Made by a program: the position numbers and the translations under genes. From the NCBI RefSeq assembly GCF_008087625.1, contig NZ_CP042997.1, positions 6,448,001 to 6,512,000 of the forward strand: a stretch of DNA of 64,000 nt, read 5' to 3'. Each line of letters opens with the position of its first letter. Position 1 is the first letter of the stretch. The notes under the pieces were generated by a model. It saw nothing but the letters and a program-made list of their open reading frames with translations. It did not search any database and was not told where the DNA came from. Of the stretch, positions 54,960 to 64,000 are shown piece after piece. This stretch comes from Aquisphaera giovannonii. GTDB lineage: Bacteria; Planctomycetota; Planctomycetia; Isosphaerales; Isosphaeraceae.

Positions 54960-55844
54960 CCCGGCGCCGGCCATCCGGTCGAAGAAGGCGCGGTCGTAGA
55001 CGCGGGCGAGGTCGCCGACGAACCGCTCGTGCCCGGCGGGGTCGAACGGCCGGGAGCGGCGGAGGGCGGCCAGTTGCAGGGCGTTGGCGGCGCGGAATCG
55101 AGGCGCGGCGAGGGCGTGCCGGCCGCGGGCGTCGAGCACGTGGCCCATCGCGAAGAGCAGGCGGGTGCGGGGCTCCTCGCCGGTGCCTGGGTCGTCGGCG
55201 AGCGCCTGCAAGGCGTCCAGGTCGGCGTCGGGGAGCCGGCCGCCCAGGAGGTTGGCCAGCCAGTACTGGGCCATCGCGCAATCGGCCCGCAGCGCGACGG
55301 CGGCGCGGAAGGCGGCCTCGGCCGGCCCGGGGCGGGCCCGCTCCATCTCGAGGAGGCCCAGGCTGACGAGGGGTTCCGTGGATTCCGGCTCCCGGCTTGC
55401 CGCGGTGCGGAAGGCGGCCTCCGCCTCGTCCATCCGGCCCGTCTGCTGCAAGGCCCAGCCCAGCCCGATGTAGGGCAGCGCCCGGCCGCCGTCGCCCAGG
55501 GCGATCACGCGATGCCAGCAGTGGATCGCGGCGGCGTAATCCTCCGCCCATTCGCAGACGCGGCCCAGCCACTCCCATCGCTCCGGGTTCGCCGGCTCGA
55601 CGGCCACCGCCCGCTCGAGCGGGGCGCGTGCCTCGCCGATCTGGCCCTGGCGGATGAACGTCTGCGCCAGCCCCGCCAGCGCCCGGCCGAGCGGCGGGGC
55701 CATCGCGTCGATCGCCTCGCCGTACGCGGCCCGCGCGTCGTCCATCCGGCCGGCTTCCCGCAGGCGGTCGCCGTGCGCGACGCGTTCCTGCGCCGGGACC
55801 ATCACCATGCCCCGCGTCGGCCACTGCCCGGACTGCAGATTCAT
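54954..55844 (-). pseudogene. 5' half of an interrupted TPR-sulfotransferase gene
   Basis: This frame encodes tetratricopeptide repeats over residues ~18-250 ('RVAHGDRLREAGRMDDARAA', 'EPANPERWEWLGRVCEWAED', 'YIGLGWALQQTGRMDEAEAA', 'EPLVSLGLLEMERARPGPAE'). It then has the linker 'FVGDLARVYDRAFFDRMAGA' that normally leads into the sulfotransferase P-loop. It stops after two codons of insertion-sequence DNA. The ATG at 55844 has GGAGG nine bases upstream. The TPR part would select the protein partner or substrate of the enzyme. The product as it stands lacks the catalytic domain. Confidence 0.85.
54960..54968. repeat. Target-site duplication, right copy
   Basis: CCCGGCGCC, matching 53421-53429. 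Confidence 0.75.
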
Positions 55845-56005
55845 CCGATCGCACCTCCGCCCCAGTCGCGCCCCTTGTCACGCAAGTCCCGTTCCGCCAG
55901 CCCGGGTCGTACTCGCCGCGGACCCCGCTTGACCACGGGCCGATGAGCCCGTCCAATGCCGGGAGTCGTGTCCTCCGCCCGCCTCCCCTCCAGGATGGTC
56001 CCGCC

Positions 56006-57253
56006 ATGAGTCGCCCGGCTGCCCTGATTGTCGCGTCCCTGCTTCTCCTCACCGGCCTGCCGACGACGGCGACTCCGGATGACGGCTCGGTCCCGAGGGC
56101 GAAAGCGACCCGCGACTACCGGTTCGATCGGACGATCTCTCGGGATGTGCTGGAGAACTACCTTTCCCGGTCCATCACGATGGAGGGCCTCCTGAACGGC
56201 CGGGGCGACCTGGACGACAACATCCGCATGTTGAAGGATGCCGGCGCCAAGCTCATCGGCCGGGCGCTCTGCCTCTGGGGCAACGAGGCGAACCTCCTCG
56301 CAAACATCGAGCGGGCCGGCAACCAGGCGCCGAAGGTGCTGGCGGCGGACCCGGACATGATCCTCCAGGGCTGCATCTTCGAGATCGTGACGACCCAGGT
56401 CGACGAGGTCCCCGTGCCGGCCTGGGCGTTCGAAGCCTTCGGTCGACCCGTCGAGGCACGCAACTTCCGCTACGAGGACATGCTGTTCCCGGACCGCCGG
56501 TTCGTGGACCACTGGCGTCGCGGCGAGTCCGTGCCGGACGTCAGCCGTCCGGAGACGAAGCTCTACTTCTACTTCCTGGCCCGGTCCTTCCTGGACGCCG
56601 GGATCGAGTCGCTCCACCTCGGGCAAGTCGAGCTGATGGACCGGAACGATCGGGACCTCGCCCATTACTTGGACTTGCTGGGGAAAATCCGTGCCTACGC
56701 CGCGGAGCACGCGCGGCGACACATCGTGCTGTGCGACGCCCACGTGCCGGGCGGGGGGCTCGTCCGCGACGGGCGACTCCTCCTCGACTGGCACGCCTTC
56801 CCCCTGCGGATCAAGGAGGACTCGGGCAGGCCCCGCGAAGGCGTGCTCGAGGTCGGCCACGTCGACAGCCTGTACGGCCGGAGCAAGGGGGGCAGGACGC
56901 CGAGCGGCTGGGAGTGCGAGCACCTGCCGTACCTGGTGGAGCTGGACAACTGGGGCGTCAGCGGCCATCCGGGCGAGCCGGGGCAGGGGAGCTTCTGGGT
57001 CTGGGGATACGACGAGATCACCTGGTTCGCGCTCCAGCCGCCCGAGTACCGCGGGCGCTGGCTGCGATACGCCTGGGACTGGCTGAAGGAGGCCGACCCG
57101 GCCGCCCATCTGGAGATGCCCGGCAGCCGCACGCTCAGCCCGGGGCGGGGCCGCAGGCCGCGCTGGTATTACGCCAACGACCCGAGCCCCGCTGTGCCGG
57201 AGGGATTCGGCGACGAGCGGGCCATACGGTCCGTCTGGGCGGCGGATCGCTAG
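56006..57253 (+). CDS. Secreted protein of unknown function
   Basis: The 415-residue protein has a signal peptide ('LIVASLLLLTGLPTTATP'). The mature part reads like a barrel-type enzyme: 'MLKDAGAKLIGRALCLWGNE', 'AADPDMILQGCIFEIVTTQV', 'FLDAGIESLHLGQVELMDRN', 'RRHIVLCDAHVPGGGLVRDG' and 'LVELDNWGVSGHPG', with conserved-looking acids on strand ends. Aromatic-rich 'WVWGYDEITWFALQPPEYRG' could line a sugar site. I do not recognise a family, so a glycoside hydrolase-like role is only a guess. ATG 56006 is chosen because the signal peptide starts there. Confidence 0.65.
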   Translation: MSRPAALIVASLLLLTGLPTTATPDDGSVPRAKATRDYRFDRTISRDVLENYLSRSITMEGLLNGRGDLDDNIRMLKDAGAKLIGRALCLWGNEANLLANIERAGNQAPKVLAADPDMILQGCIFEIVTTQVDEVPVPAWAFEAFGRPVEARNFRYEDMLFPDRRFVDHWRRGESVPDVSRPETKLYFYFLARSFLDAGIESLHLGQVELMDRNDRDLAHYLDLLGKIRAYAAEHARRHIVLCDAHVPGGGLVRDGRLLLDWHAFPLRIKEDSGRPREGVLEVGHVDSLYGRSKGGRTPSGWECEHLPYLVELDNWGVSGHPGEPGQGSFWVWGYDEITWFALQPPEYRGRWLRYAWDWLKEADPAAHLEMPGSRTLSPGRGRRPRWYYANDPSPAVPEGFGDERAIRSVWAADR

Positions 57254-57377
57254 CCGACGACGAACTTGGCGGGATGGGGACGAGGCTACAGGAGCTTCGG
57301 GACCGGGAGATAGGGGACGGGCTCCGCCTGGATGGTCGTCGGCACGGCGTGGCGTCCCTGGAGCCTGGGGCGAGGCG

Positions 57378-58166
57378 TCAGCCCTTGGCCCTGTCCGCAC
57401 CCTCGTCCCGCGCGGCAGCGACGATTCCCCGTGCCCACTCGGCGTCTTCCGCGGAAAGCGGAGGACTTGGCTGCGAATCGAAGATGTAGCGTGCGTAACG
57501 GCCGGCCTCATGGACGCGGTGCAGGAGATCCTGGAGGTCGAGAGTCGCGTCGCGATCCGGCTCGCGCAAGGGGATCGGGATGATGGGCAGGGGCTCGCGG
57601 AGGCGGATGGGCCAGAAATCGGCCTCGGGCCGGCGATCGGCCCGGCTGACCACGACCGAATAGACGCAGGCGGGACGATCCGGCGAGGGCATGGGCTCCC
57701 CCCCTCGCAGCAGGTCGATCTCGACGAGATGCGACGTGCTCACGATCACCTGATCCCGCTCGCGGACGTGCTGGCCGCGGTGGCGGACCTTGTTCGCCGG
57801 GCTCAGCAACTCGAGCACGGTCACGAGCTCTCGCGAGGCACGGTCGCGGATCTCCAGATAAGCCTGGTGTTCGACGTCCGGCCACGGGATGGTGATCCGT
57901 GCGGGGGCTTCGAGCAACGCCAGGCCCGGCCCCTGGCCCACGGCGCCCTCGCCCCGCTTGACCCCGATGTCCGCACGCGGGCCCGCGCGATGGGGCAACT
58001 CGGGCGATTCCTGGACATACAGGTGTTCCTCGATCTTGACCAGATATCGAGGATCGACCTGATCGGCGATCGCCTCGGCCATGCGATCGATGAGCCTGTG
58101 GTGGAAGTCCGGCCAGACGTCCTCGCGCTCGAGGTACGGGTTCATGCCCGGGAAGGGTGATGGCAT
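57378..58166 (-). CDS. DUF4058 protein
   Basis: The 262-residue protein begins with the family signature 'MPSPFPGMNPYLEREDVWPD' and has 'FHHRLIDRMAEAIADQVDPR', 'YLVKIEEHLYVQE', 'AYLEIRDRASRELVTVLELL', 'SPANKVRHRGQHVRERDQVI' and 'DRPACVYSVVVSRADRRPEA'. The pattern D..VTVLELLSP.NK resembles a PD-(D/E)XK-type core. DUF4058 genes are numerous in planctomycetes and cyanobacteria; no function is established. ATG 58166 is chosen at the conserved N-terminus rather than the in-frame start at 58229. Confidence 0.9.
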   Translation of the reverse strand: MPSPFPGMNPYLEREDVWPDFHHRLIDRMAEAIADQVDPRYLVKIEEHLYVQESPELPHRAGPRADIGVKRGEGAVGQGPGLALLEAPARITIPWPDVEHQAYLEIRDRASRELVTVLELLSPANKVRHRGQHVRERDQVIVSTSHLVEIDLLRGGEPMPSPDRPACVYSVVVSRADRRPEADFWPIRLREPLPIIPIPLREPDRDATLDLQDLLHRVHEAGRYARYIFDSQPSPPLSAEDAEWARGIVAAARDEGADRAKG

Positions 58167-58356
58167 CGTCCGGGACTCGTTGTCGAGGAGGATTGAGCCG
58201 AGCCCGACCGGTCTCACACAGCTTACCATGGGGCCGGCGCAGGGAACAAAACCGGCCGCCGGTGTTGATCATACCCGGCGCATCCGGCAAGAATCGCCGG
58301 CGGGCGGCGAACACGCTGTCGTGGACCGTTGATTCTCGACGAGGAGTGGATCCGGC

Positions 58357-59340
58357 ATGCTGAGTATCCGCGACCTGGTGAAGGTCTACCCGGGGCCCGT
58401 CGCGGCCCTCCAGGGGATCGACCTGGACGTGCCCGAGGGGATGTTCGGATTGCTCGGGCCCAACGGCGCGGGGAAGTCGACCCTGATGCGGATCCTCGCC
58501 GGTCTGCTCGAGGCGACCTCGGGCTCGGCGACGCTCGACGGCGAGTCGATCCTCGACGACCCCGCGCGGGTCTGGGGGCGGCTCGGCTACCTGCCTCAGG
58601 ACTTCGGCTTCTTCCCGCACCTCACCGGGGCGAAGATGCTGAAGTACCTGCTCCGGCTCAAGGGCGTGTCCGGCCCGGGCGGGCTGGATGCGCTCTGCGA
58701 CCAGCTCCTCGAGAAGGTCAACCTGACGTATGCCGCCGGCAGGAAGGTGAAGGGGTATTCCGGCGGGATGAGGCAGCGGCTGGGGATCGCGCAGGCGATC
58801 GCCGGCGATCCGCGGCTGATCATCGTGGACGAGCCGACGGCCGGCCTGGATCCGGAGGAGCGGCTGAGGTTCTACCGGCTGCTCTCCGAGCTGGCGGAGG
58901 ACCGGATCGTCCTGCTCTCGACCCACATCGTCGAGGACGTGGCCGTGCTCTGCCCGCGGTTCGCCGTCGTCCGCCGGGGCCGGCTCGTCGCCAACACGAC
59001 GCCGGCCGAGGCCCGAGCCTGGCTCGCCGGGACGATCTACGAGGGGAGCGTCCCCGTGGGGACGCTCCACGAGCTCCTCCGCGAGACGGGCCGCTGCGTC
59101 ACGCAGTCCTACCTCGTCGAGGGCCGCGACCGGGTCCGCATCCATCAGCCCGAAGGGGAGCCGCCGGCCGGCTTCTCGCCGGTGCCGCCGACGCTCGAGG
59201 ACGCCTACCTCCTGATGATCCAGGGCAAGCGGCCGGGCGACCGGCGCGAAGGCGAGGACGCCGCGGAGGCCGGCAATAGGGCCGAGATGCCCGCCGCGGT
59301 GGCCGTGAGCACGGGCGAGATCGCCGGGGGCCTGTCGTGA
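58357..59340 (+). CDS. ABC transporter ATP-binding protein
   Basis: The 327-residue ATPase has Walker A 'GLLGPNGAGKSTLMRILAGL', the Q-loop 'LGYLPQDFGFFPHLTG', signature 'YSGGMRQRLGIAQAIAG', Walker B 'LIIVDEPTAGLDPEER' and the H-loop 'VLLSTHIVEDVAVL'. It is of the ABC-2 export or regulation type. A ~110-residue C-terminal extension follows the ATPase core. The stop overlaps the start of the permease-peptidase gene by four bases, so the two products form one transporter. Substrate unknown. Confidence 0.95.
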   Translation: MLSIRDLVKVYPGPVAALQGIDLDVPEGMFGLLGPNGAGKSTLMRILAGLLEATSGSATLDGESILDDPARVWGRLGYLPQDFGFFPHLTGAKMLKYLLRLKGVSGPGGLDALCDQLLEKVNLTYAAGRKVKGYSGGMRQRLGIAQAIAGDPRLIIVDEPTAGLDPEERLRFYRLLSELAEDRIVLLSTHIVEDVAVLCPRFAVVRRGRLVANTTPAEARAWLAGTIYEGSVPVGTLHELLRETGRCVTQSYLVEGRDRVRIHQPEGEPPAGFSPVPPTLEDAYLLMIQGKRPGDRREGEDAAEAGNRAEMPAAVAVSTGEIAGGLS

Positions 59341-62300
59341 ACGATCACCCCCGTGCGCGGCATGCCGCCGGCCCGTCCCGCTTCAGCCCCCGCCGCTTCT
59401 GGACCGTCTTCTCCGGCGAGTTCGCCCAGCAGGCCCGCAAGCCGACGGTCCTCGTCTGGGTCGGGCTGCTCGTCCTGCTCGCCTGGGGCATGTCCACGGG
59501 CTCGGTGCGGATCCAGAGCGGCGACGCCGGGGTCGGCGGGACGAAGGCCTGGCTCACGTCCGAGTTCGCCGTCGCGATGCAACTGGCCATCCTCACGCCG
59601 CTCGTCTACAGCTTCTTCCTCGCCATCCTCTCGGGCATGACCATCCTCCACGACGAGGAGTGGCGGCTCGGCGATTTGCTCCACGCCACCTCGCTGAGGC
59701 CCGGGGAGTACGTCTGGGGGAAGTACCTGGCCGTGCTGACCCTGGGCTTCCTCGTCCTGGCGGCCCACCTGGGGGCCATGGTGTTCTTCAACCACGTCAT
59801 GCCCAACGCCGCGGCGAAGGAGCTGCGGGGCCCGCTCCAGGCCGCGAACTACCTACGCCCGGCGCTCCTCATGTCCGCGCCGCTGCTGGTCTTCCTGGCC
59901 GGCGTCTCGATGCTCCTGGGCGAGCGTTCCCGGCGCGCGATCCTGGTATTCCTGCTGCCGCTGGCCCTGCTCATGGCGGACATCTTCTTCCTCTGGGAGT
60001 GGTCCCCCGGCTGGCTCGACCCGCGCGTCAATCGACTCCTGATGTGGCTCGACCCGGGCGGATTCCGATGGCTCCAGGAGACGTGGCTGAAGGTGGACCG
60101 CGGCGCCGCGTTCTACAACAGCTCGCCGATCCCGCCGGACTCCGGCTTCCTGGCGAGCCGGGTCGCCCTGGTGGTGCTCGGGCTGGCCGCGGTGGCCTGG
60201 ACCCGTGCCCATTTCGCCGCCGCGGTGCACGGCAGGATCGGGCGACGGGACGGGTCGAAACTGGTCGAGGCCGCGGTCGCGTCCGAGACGGCGTCCGAGG
60301 GGGAAATGCCCGGGCGCGAGGTGCGGGCGGGCGAATCGCTGGCGAGCCTGGGGATGACGTCGGTCCGCCCGGGCTTCCTGCGGGGCGCCATGGCCGTGGG
60401 GCGGGTGGAGCTGGCCGCGCTGCTCGCGAGCCCCGGCATCTACCTCTTCGCGGTCCTCATCCTGCTGCAGACCATCGGCACGACCGCCTCCCAGGTCGGG
60501 TTCCTGGACACGGCCCTCCTGATCACGCCGGGCAGGTTCGCGATGAGCTCTTTGAATCCGCTCGTCACCTGCTCGTGCCTGCTCCTGCTCTTCTACTCGG
60601 TGGAGTCGTTCGAGCGCGAGCGTGCCACGCGGCTGGCGCCGATCGCCTTCTCCACGCCGGTGCGGACCGGCTCCCTGATGCTCGGCAAGGCCGCGGCCCA
60701 GGCGGCCGTCGCGACGGTGATCATCGTCGCGATGGGGCTGGCGGGGTACGTGCTGATCCTGGTGCAGGGGACGGTGCCGTTCTCCATCCGCCCGTTCCTG
60801 ATCGTCTGGGGCCTGCTCCTGCTGCCGTCCCTGGCGGCCTGGTCGTGCTTCGTGATGGCGGTGCAATCGCTCACGAAGAACCGGTACGCCACCTATGCGA
60901 TCGGCCTGGCGTCGATCGCGTTCACCGCCTACCGGCTCTTCACGGGCGAGATCAACTGGGTGGGCAACTGGCCCCTCTGGAGCGCGGCGAACTGGAGCGA
61001 CATCAGCGTGCTCGAGCTCGATCGCCGGGCGCTGGTCCTCAGCCGGCTGCTCGCGGTCGGCCTGGCGATCGGCCTCGTCGCGGCGACCGCCCGCGTCTTC
61101 GGCCGCCGCGAGGCCGACCCCGTGCGGATCATCCAGCGACTGCGGCCCCGCCCCGTCGTCGGCACGTCGCTGCGCCTGGCCGGCTGGGGATCGCTGGCGC
61201 TGGTCGCGGGGCTCTGGCTGGCCCTGGAGGTCTCCTGGGGCCCGGGCGGCGAGGCGGCCAGGAAGCGGGGGAAGGACTACTGGCGGAAGAACCTGGCCAC
61301 GTACCACGACGCGAAGGTCCCGGACATCACGCACGTGGACCTGGACCTGGAGCTCTTCCCGCAGTCGAGCCGGTTCAAGGCCTCGGGCACATACGACCTG
61401 ACGAACCCGAACGACGCGCCGCTGCGGCAGATCCTCCTCACCGCCGGCATGAGCTGGGAGAAGATCGAATGGACGCTCGACGGCAAGCCCTGCGAGCCGA
61501 CCGACCGCTCCAAGCTCTTCGTGTTCACGCCCGACCCGCCTCTCCCCCATGGCGGCAAGGCCCGCATCGGGTTCCGCTACGAGGGGGCCTTCCCCGGCGG
61601 GATCAGCAAGAAGGGGGGCTCGGCCATGGAGTTCATCCTGCCGTCGTCGGTCGTGCTGACGAGCTTCGGCCCCGCGTTCGTGCCGACCGTCGGGTTCGCC
61701 GACCAGATCGGCGTGGACGACGAGAACCGCGTGGAGTCGAAGGAGTATCCCGACGACTTCTTCGAGGGCCAGACCGACTCCTCGCTCGGGCCGCGCAGCC
61801 CGTTCACGACGCGGATCCGGATCACGGGGCCGGCCGACTTCACCTTCAACTCGGTGGGGGCGCAGGTGGAGGACGCGGTCCGGGACGGCCGGCGGACGAC
61901 GACCTGGGAGAGCGACCACCCCGTCAGCTTCTTCAACGTCGTGGCCGGGCGCTGGGACGTCCGCCGCGGCGAGGGGACGGCCGTGTTCCACCACCCGGCC
62001 CACACCTACAACGTGGCCGAGATGGTCGCCTCGCTGGACGCCGCGCGGAGGTACTACTCCGAATGGTTCTACCCGTTCCCCTGGAAGGAGCTGAAGCTCA
62101 GCGAGTTCCCCAACCTGGCGACCTACGCCCAGGGCTTCCCGACGAACATCACGTTCTCCGAGGGGATCGGCTTCCTCACCGAGGACAGCGCGGAGATCCA
62201 CGCCCCGTTCGAGATCACCGCGCACGAGGCCGCGCACCAGTGGTGGGGCAACATCGTCTCGCCCGGCAAGGGTCCGGGCGGGAACGTCGTCTCCGAGGGG

Positions 62301-62984
62301 ACGTCGCACTTCTCGATGATCCTGCTCGTGGAGCAGGCCAAGGGCCTGAACGCGCGGATCGACCTGTGCAAGCGCCTGGAGGCGAGCTACGCGAAGTCTC
62401 GCCGGCCGGACTCGGAGAAGCCGCTGGTCAAGACCGACGGCTCCCGCCCGGGCGACACGACCGTGACGTATGACAAGGGCGGCTGGGCCTTCTGGATGCT
62501 CATGAACCGGATGGGCCGCGACCGGGCGTTGCAGGGGCTGCGGGCCTTCTTCAAGGCCTACCACAACAACCCCGATCATCCGGTGATCCAGGACCTCCTC
62601 GCGGCGATGCGCCCGTTCGCCGCCGACCCGGGGGACTTCGACCGCTTCACCCGCCAGTGGTTCCGCGAGGTGGTCCTCCCCGAGTACCGCCTGCACGAGC
62701 CCAAGAAGGCGGCCGACGGGGACAGATGGAAGGTGACCGTCCGCCTCGAGAACGCCGGGAGCGGCACGATGCCGGTCGAGGTCGCCGCCACCCGCGGCAA
62801 GCGATTCGACGCCAAGGGCCAGCGCTCGCCCGACTACCGCGAGGCCCGCGCCACGGCCTCGCCCGGCAAGGGCGAGTCGAAGGAGATCGCCATCACGTGC
62901 CCCTTCGAGCCGGAGGGGCTCGTCGTCGACCCCGACGCGATGGTCCTCCAGCTCCAGCGGAAGACGGCGGCGGCGAAATTCTGA
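59337..62984 (+). CDS. ABC permease fused to an M1-type metallopeptidase
   Basis: The 1215-residue protein has about 12 hydrophobic helices in two sets within residues ~1-620 ('TVLVWVGLLVLLAWGM', 'FLVLAAHLGAMVFFNHV', 'ILVFLLPLALLMADIFFL', 'VATVIIVAMGLAGYVLILVQ'). A long extracytoplasmic M1 peptidase domain follows. The zinc site is HEAAH at 963-967 with the third ligand Glu near 987 ('VVSEGTSHF'). Fusions of ABC-2 permeases to M1 peptidases are a known bacterial architecture, though their substrates are not. Start GTG 59337 overlaps the ATPase stop. Outward transport coupled to peptide cutting is inferred. Confidence 0.93.
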   Translation: MNDHPRARHAAGPSRFSPRRFWTVFSGEFAQQARKPTVLVWVGLLVLLAWGMSTGSVRIQSGDAGVGGTKAWLTSEFAVAMQLAILTPLVYSFFLAILSGMTILHDEEWRLGDLLHATSLRPGEYVWGKYLAVLTLGFLVLAAHLGAMVFFNHVMPNAAAKELRGPLQAANYLRPALLMSAPLLVFLAGVSMLLGERSRRAILVFLLPLALLMADIFFLWEWSPGWLDPRVNRLLMWLDPGGFRWLQETWLKVDRGAAFYNSSPIPPDSGFLASRVALVVLGLAAVAWTRAHFAAAVHGRIGRRDGSKLVEAAVASETASEGEMPGREVRAGESLASLGMTSVRPGFLRGAMAVGRVELAALLASPGIYLFAVLILLQTIGTTASQVGFLDTALLITPGRFAMSSLNPLVTCSCLLLLFYSVESFERERATRLAPIAFSTPVRTGSLMLGKAAAQAAVATVIIVAMGLAGYVLILVQGTVPFSIRPFLIVWGLLLLPSLAAWSCFVMAVQSLTKNRYATYAIGLASIAFTAYRLFTGEINWVGNWPLWSAANWSDISVLELDRRALVLSRLLAVGLAIGLVAATARVFGRREADPVRIIQRLRPRPVVGTSLRLAGWGSLALVAGLWLALEVSWGPGGEAARKRGKDYWRKNLATYHDAKVPDITHVDLDLELFPQSSRFKASGTYDLTNPNDAPLRQILLTAGMSWEKIEWTLDGKPCEPTDRSKLFVFTPDPPLPHGGKARIGFRYEGAFPGGISKKGGSAMEFILPSSVVLTSFGPAFVPTVGFADQIGVDDENRVESKEYPDDFFEGQTDSSLGPRSPFTTRIRITGPADFTFNSVGAQVEDAVRDGRRTTTWESDHPVSFFNVVAGRWDVRRGEGTAVFHHPAHTYNVAEMVASLDAARRYYSEWFYPFPWKELKLSEFPNLATYAQGFPTNITFSEGIGFLTEDSAEIHAPFEITAHEAAHQWWGNIVSPGKGPGGNVVSEGTSHFSMILLVEQAKGLNARIDLCKRLEASYAKSRRPDSEKPLVKTDGSRPGDTTVTYDKGGWAFWMLMNRMGRDRALQGLRAFFKAYHNNPDHPVIQDLLAAMRPFAADPGDFDRFTRQWFREVVLPEYRLHEPKKAADGDRWKVTVRLENAGSGTMPVEVAATRGKRFDAKGQRSPDYREARATASPGKGESKEIAITCPFEPEGLVVDPDAMVLQLQRKTAAAKF

Positions 62985-63027
62985 GATCCACTGGCCGGTG
63001 GCGTGGATCTCCAGATCATCCCGATCG

Positions 63028-63939
63028 CTATTTCGACCCTCGGCGCCGCGATGGGGGGCCGAGCTCGTCGCGGAAGTCTTTGAGGCTCGTGCAGGTGGCC
63101 GCAACCTTGACCAGGGCGTCCAGCCGCGACTCGTCGTCGATGCTGTCGAGCCTGTTGCGGAGGGAAGTGGCCCGATCGCCGAAGCGAGCGGAGAGGAAAT
63201 CGACGATCATTCGGACCTGCGCGGAATGGGTGGCCTCCCGCCTGGCCTGAGTCGCCGCCTCGCGGGTCCATTGTTCCTTCAGTTCCTGGAGTAGTGGCGA
63301 TTCGATCACGGCGGCACTCCCTCCGAGCAATTGCAAGAGCCCTTCGTCATTATACCGAAGGCTGGCGAGCACCTGTGCCACGGCGATCAGATTCTCCTTC
63401 TCCCCCGTGGCCGCTTCGCGGTCGATCCTCTCCTTGCAGCGGCGGAAGACCGGCTCGGGCGGCCCGTCGATGCGGGCCAGGGTGACCCATGGGACGAGGC
63501 CGACGTCGCCGGCATCGAGCAGCTCCGCGGCCGGTATGTTGGCAAGCTCCACGGTATGCCAACGCAGGTGCAGGACCGTCTCGCCCCGCGAGCCGCGGAG
63601 CTCGATGGATCGAGGGATCCGGCGGCCGCCCCGGGGCCGCAGGACCAGGACGACGACCTCCGGCAAGATGCCGCGGTCGAGGTAGACCAGGGCGGCGTCT
63701 CGCAGGGCCTGCTCGGCGATCCGGGGCTCGGGATACGTGGCGATCTCGAGGATGAACAGCTCCGGCTCGCCCGGCGTCGCCCTCCGGACCTCGATCAGCC
63801 CGTCGGGGAACCTCCGGGGCAGGACGAGCTCGGCCTGGAGCGGCCGCCACTCGGCGATGTCGGTGATGCCCGCCAGGCGGAGGATCGAATCGCCGTGGTG
63901 CTGGATCAGCCACTTGCTGCTCTTGTCGTACTCGTGCAT
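63028..63939 (-). CDS. PD-(D/E)XK-like (Rpn/transposase-associated type) protein
   Basis: The 303-residue protein begins 'MHEYDKSSKWLIQHHGDSIL' and has a nuclease-like core 'FPDGLIEVRRATPGEPELFI' and 'LEIATYPEPRIAEQALRDAA', where an Asp and Glu stand at PD-(D/E)XK positions but the lysine is not obvious. The C-terminal ~100 residues are helical and charged ('ELKEQWTREAATQARREATH'). Genes of this type are multi-copy in Isosphaeraceae and resemble Rpn recombination-promoting nucleases or DUF4351-like proteins; activity is unproven. It converges on the permease-peptidase gene. Confidence 0.7.
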   Translation of the reverse strand: MHEYDKSSKWLIQHHGDSILRLAGITDIAEWRPLQAELVLPRRFPDGLIEVRRATPGEPELFILEIATYPEPRIAEQALRDAALVYLDRGILPEVVVLVLRPRGGRRIPRSIELRGSRGETVLHLRWHTVELANIPAAELLDAGDVGLVPWVTLARIDGPPEPVFRRCKERIDREAATGEKENLIAVAQVLASLRYNDEGLLQLLGGSAAVIESPLLQELKEQWTREAATQARREATHSAQVRMIVDFLSARFGDRATSLRNRLDSIDDESRLDALVKVAATCTSLKDFRDELGPPSRRRGSK

Positions 63940-64000
63940 CGCGAGATCGATCCCGCCGGACGGCTACCGGGAAGGGCCTAATCTTCCATCCTGTACGACC

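Overview
The window is high-GC, densely packed bacterial DNA that reads as a planctomycete chromosome, most likely from the Isosphaeraceae. The pointers are a hopanoid gene set, an ECF sigma factor with a membrane-anchored C-terminal extension, PEP-CTERM and LLS-type surface-sorting signals, tandem sugar-isomerase TIM barrels, DUF4058 and PD-(D/E)XK-like families, and an ABC permease fused to an M1 peptidase. This placement rests on family recognition only; no search was run. Many long open frames on the opposite strand are GC-driven shadows and are left out.

Layout. 1-4633: the end of a BON-domain gene, then shc/hpnF, hpnH and hpnG, which together make hopene, adenosylhopane and ribosylhopane. 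4662-7127: a small membrane protein and two xylose-isomerase-like TIM barrels, the second exported by Tat. 7448-10113: two divergent related secreted proteins with different sorting signals. 10304-12120: a small conserved protein, a solitary XRE regulator in an AT-richer island, and a secreted protein. 12374-14539: ECF sigma factor fused to a transmembrane helix and an extracytoplasmic domain. 14731-22109 (minus strand): tRNA-Ser(GCU), lpdA, sucB, sucA, a lipoate ligase family gene and a class II cytochrome c. The ligase may supply lipoyl groups to SucB. 22353-31709: purM, a 1968-residue membrane protein with about 1300 residues of disordered sequence, nadB, and a leucine-rich-repeat ORF without a normal start codon.

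31751-39440: an HD phosphohydrolase, then a likely sugar-use locus. galM is followed by two symporter plus small two-helix protein pairs and a GH5-like hydrolase. 39607-46562: cinA, an HNH nuclease, a large OstA/LptD-like outer-membrane protein and a DgkA homologue whose catalytic residues are nearly all changed. 46867-50625 (minus): methyltransferase, small molybdopterin-domain protein, Hsp70 and DUF2760. 50825-52595: an overlapping two-gene cassette (small unknown protein plus degenerate ImmA/IrrE-like protein) with a promoter suggesting a leaderless mRNA. 52668-55844: a TPR-sulfotransferase gene split by an ISKra4-like insertion sequence with a 9-bp target duplication; removing the element restores the frame exactly. 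56006-63939: a secreted unknown, DUF4058, the ABC ATPase and permease-peptidase pair, and a PD-(D/E)XK-like protein.

Dispersed repeats sit at 39441-39562, 46608-46804 and 47635-47686 (one family of inverted-repeat elements) and at 39581-39609. The best candidates for undescribed biology are the duplicated symporter/small-protein module, the 50825-52595 cassette, the giant disordered protein and the degenerate DgkA homologue.
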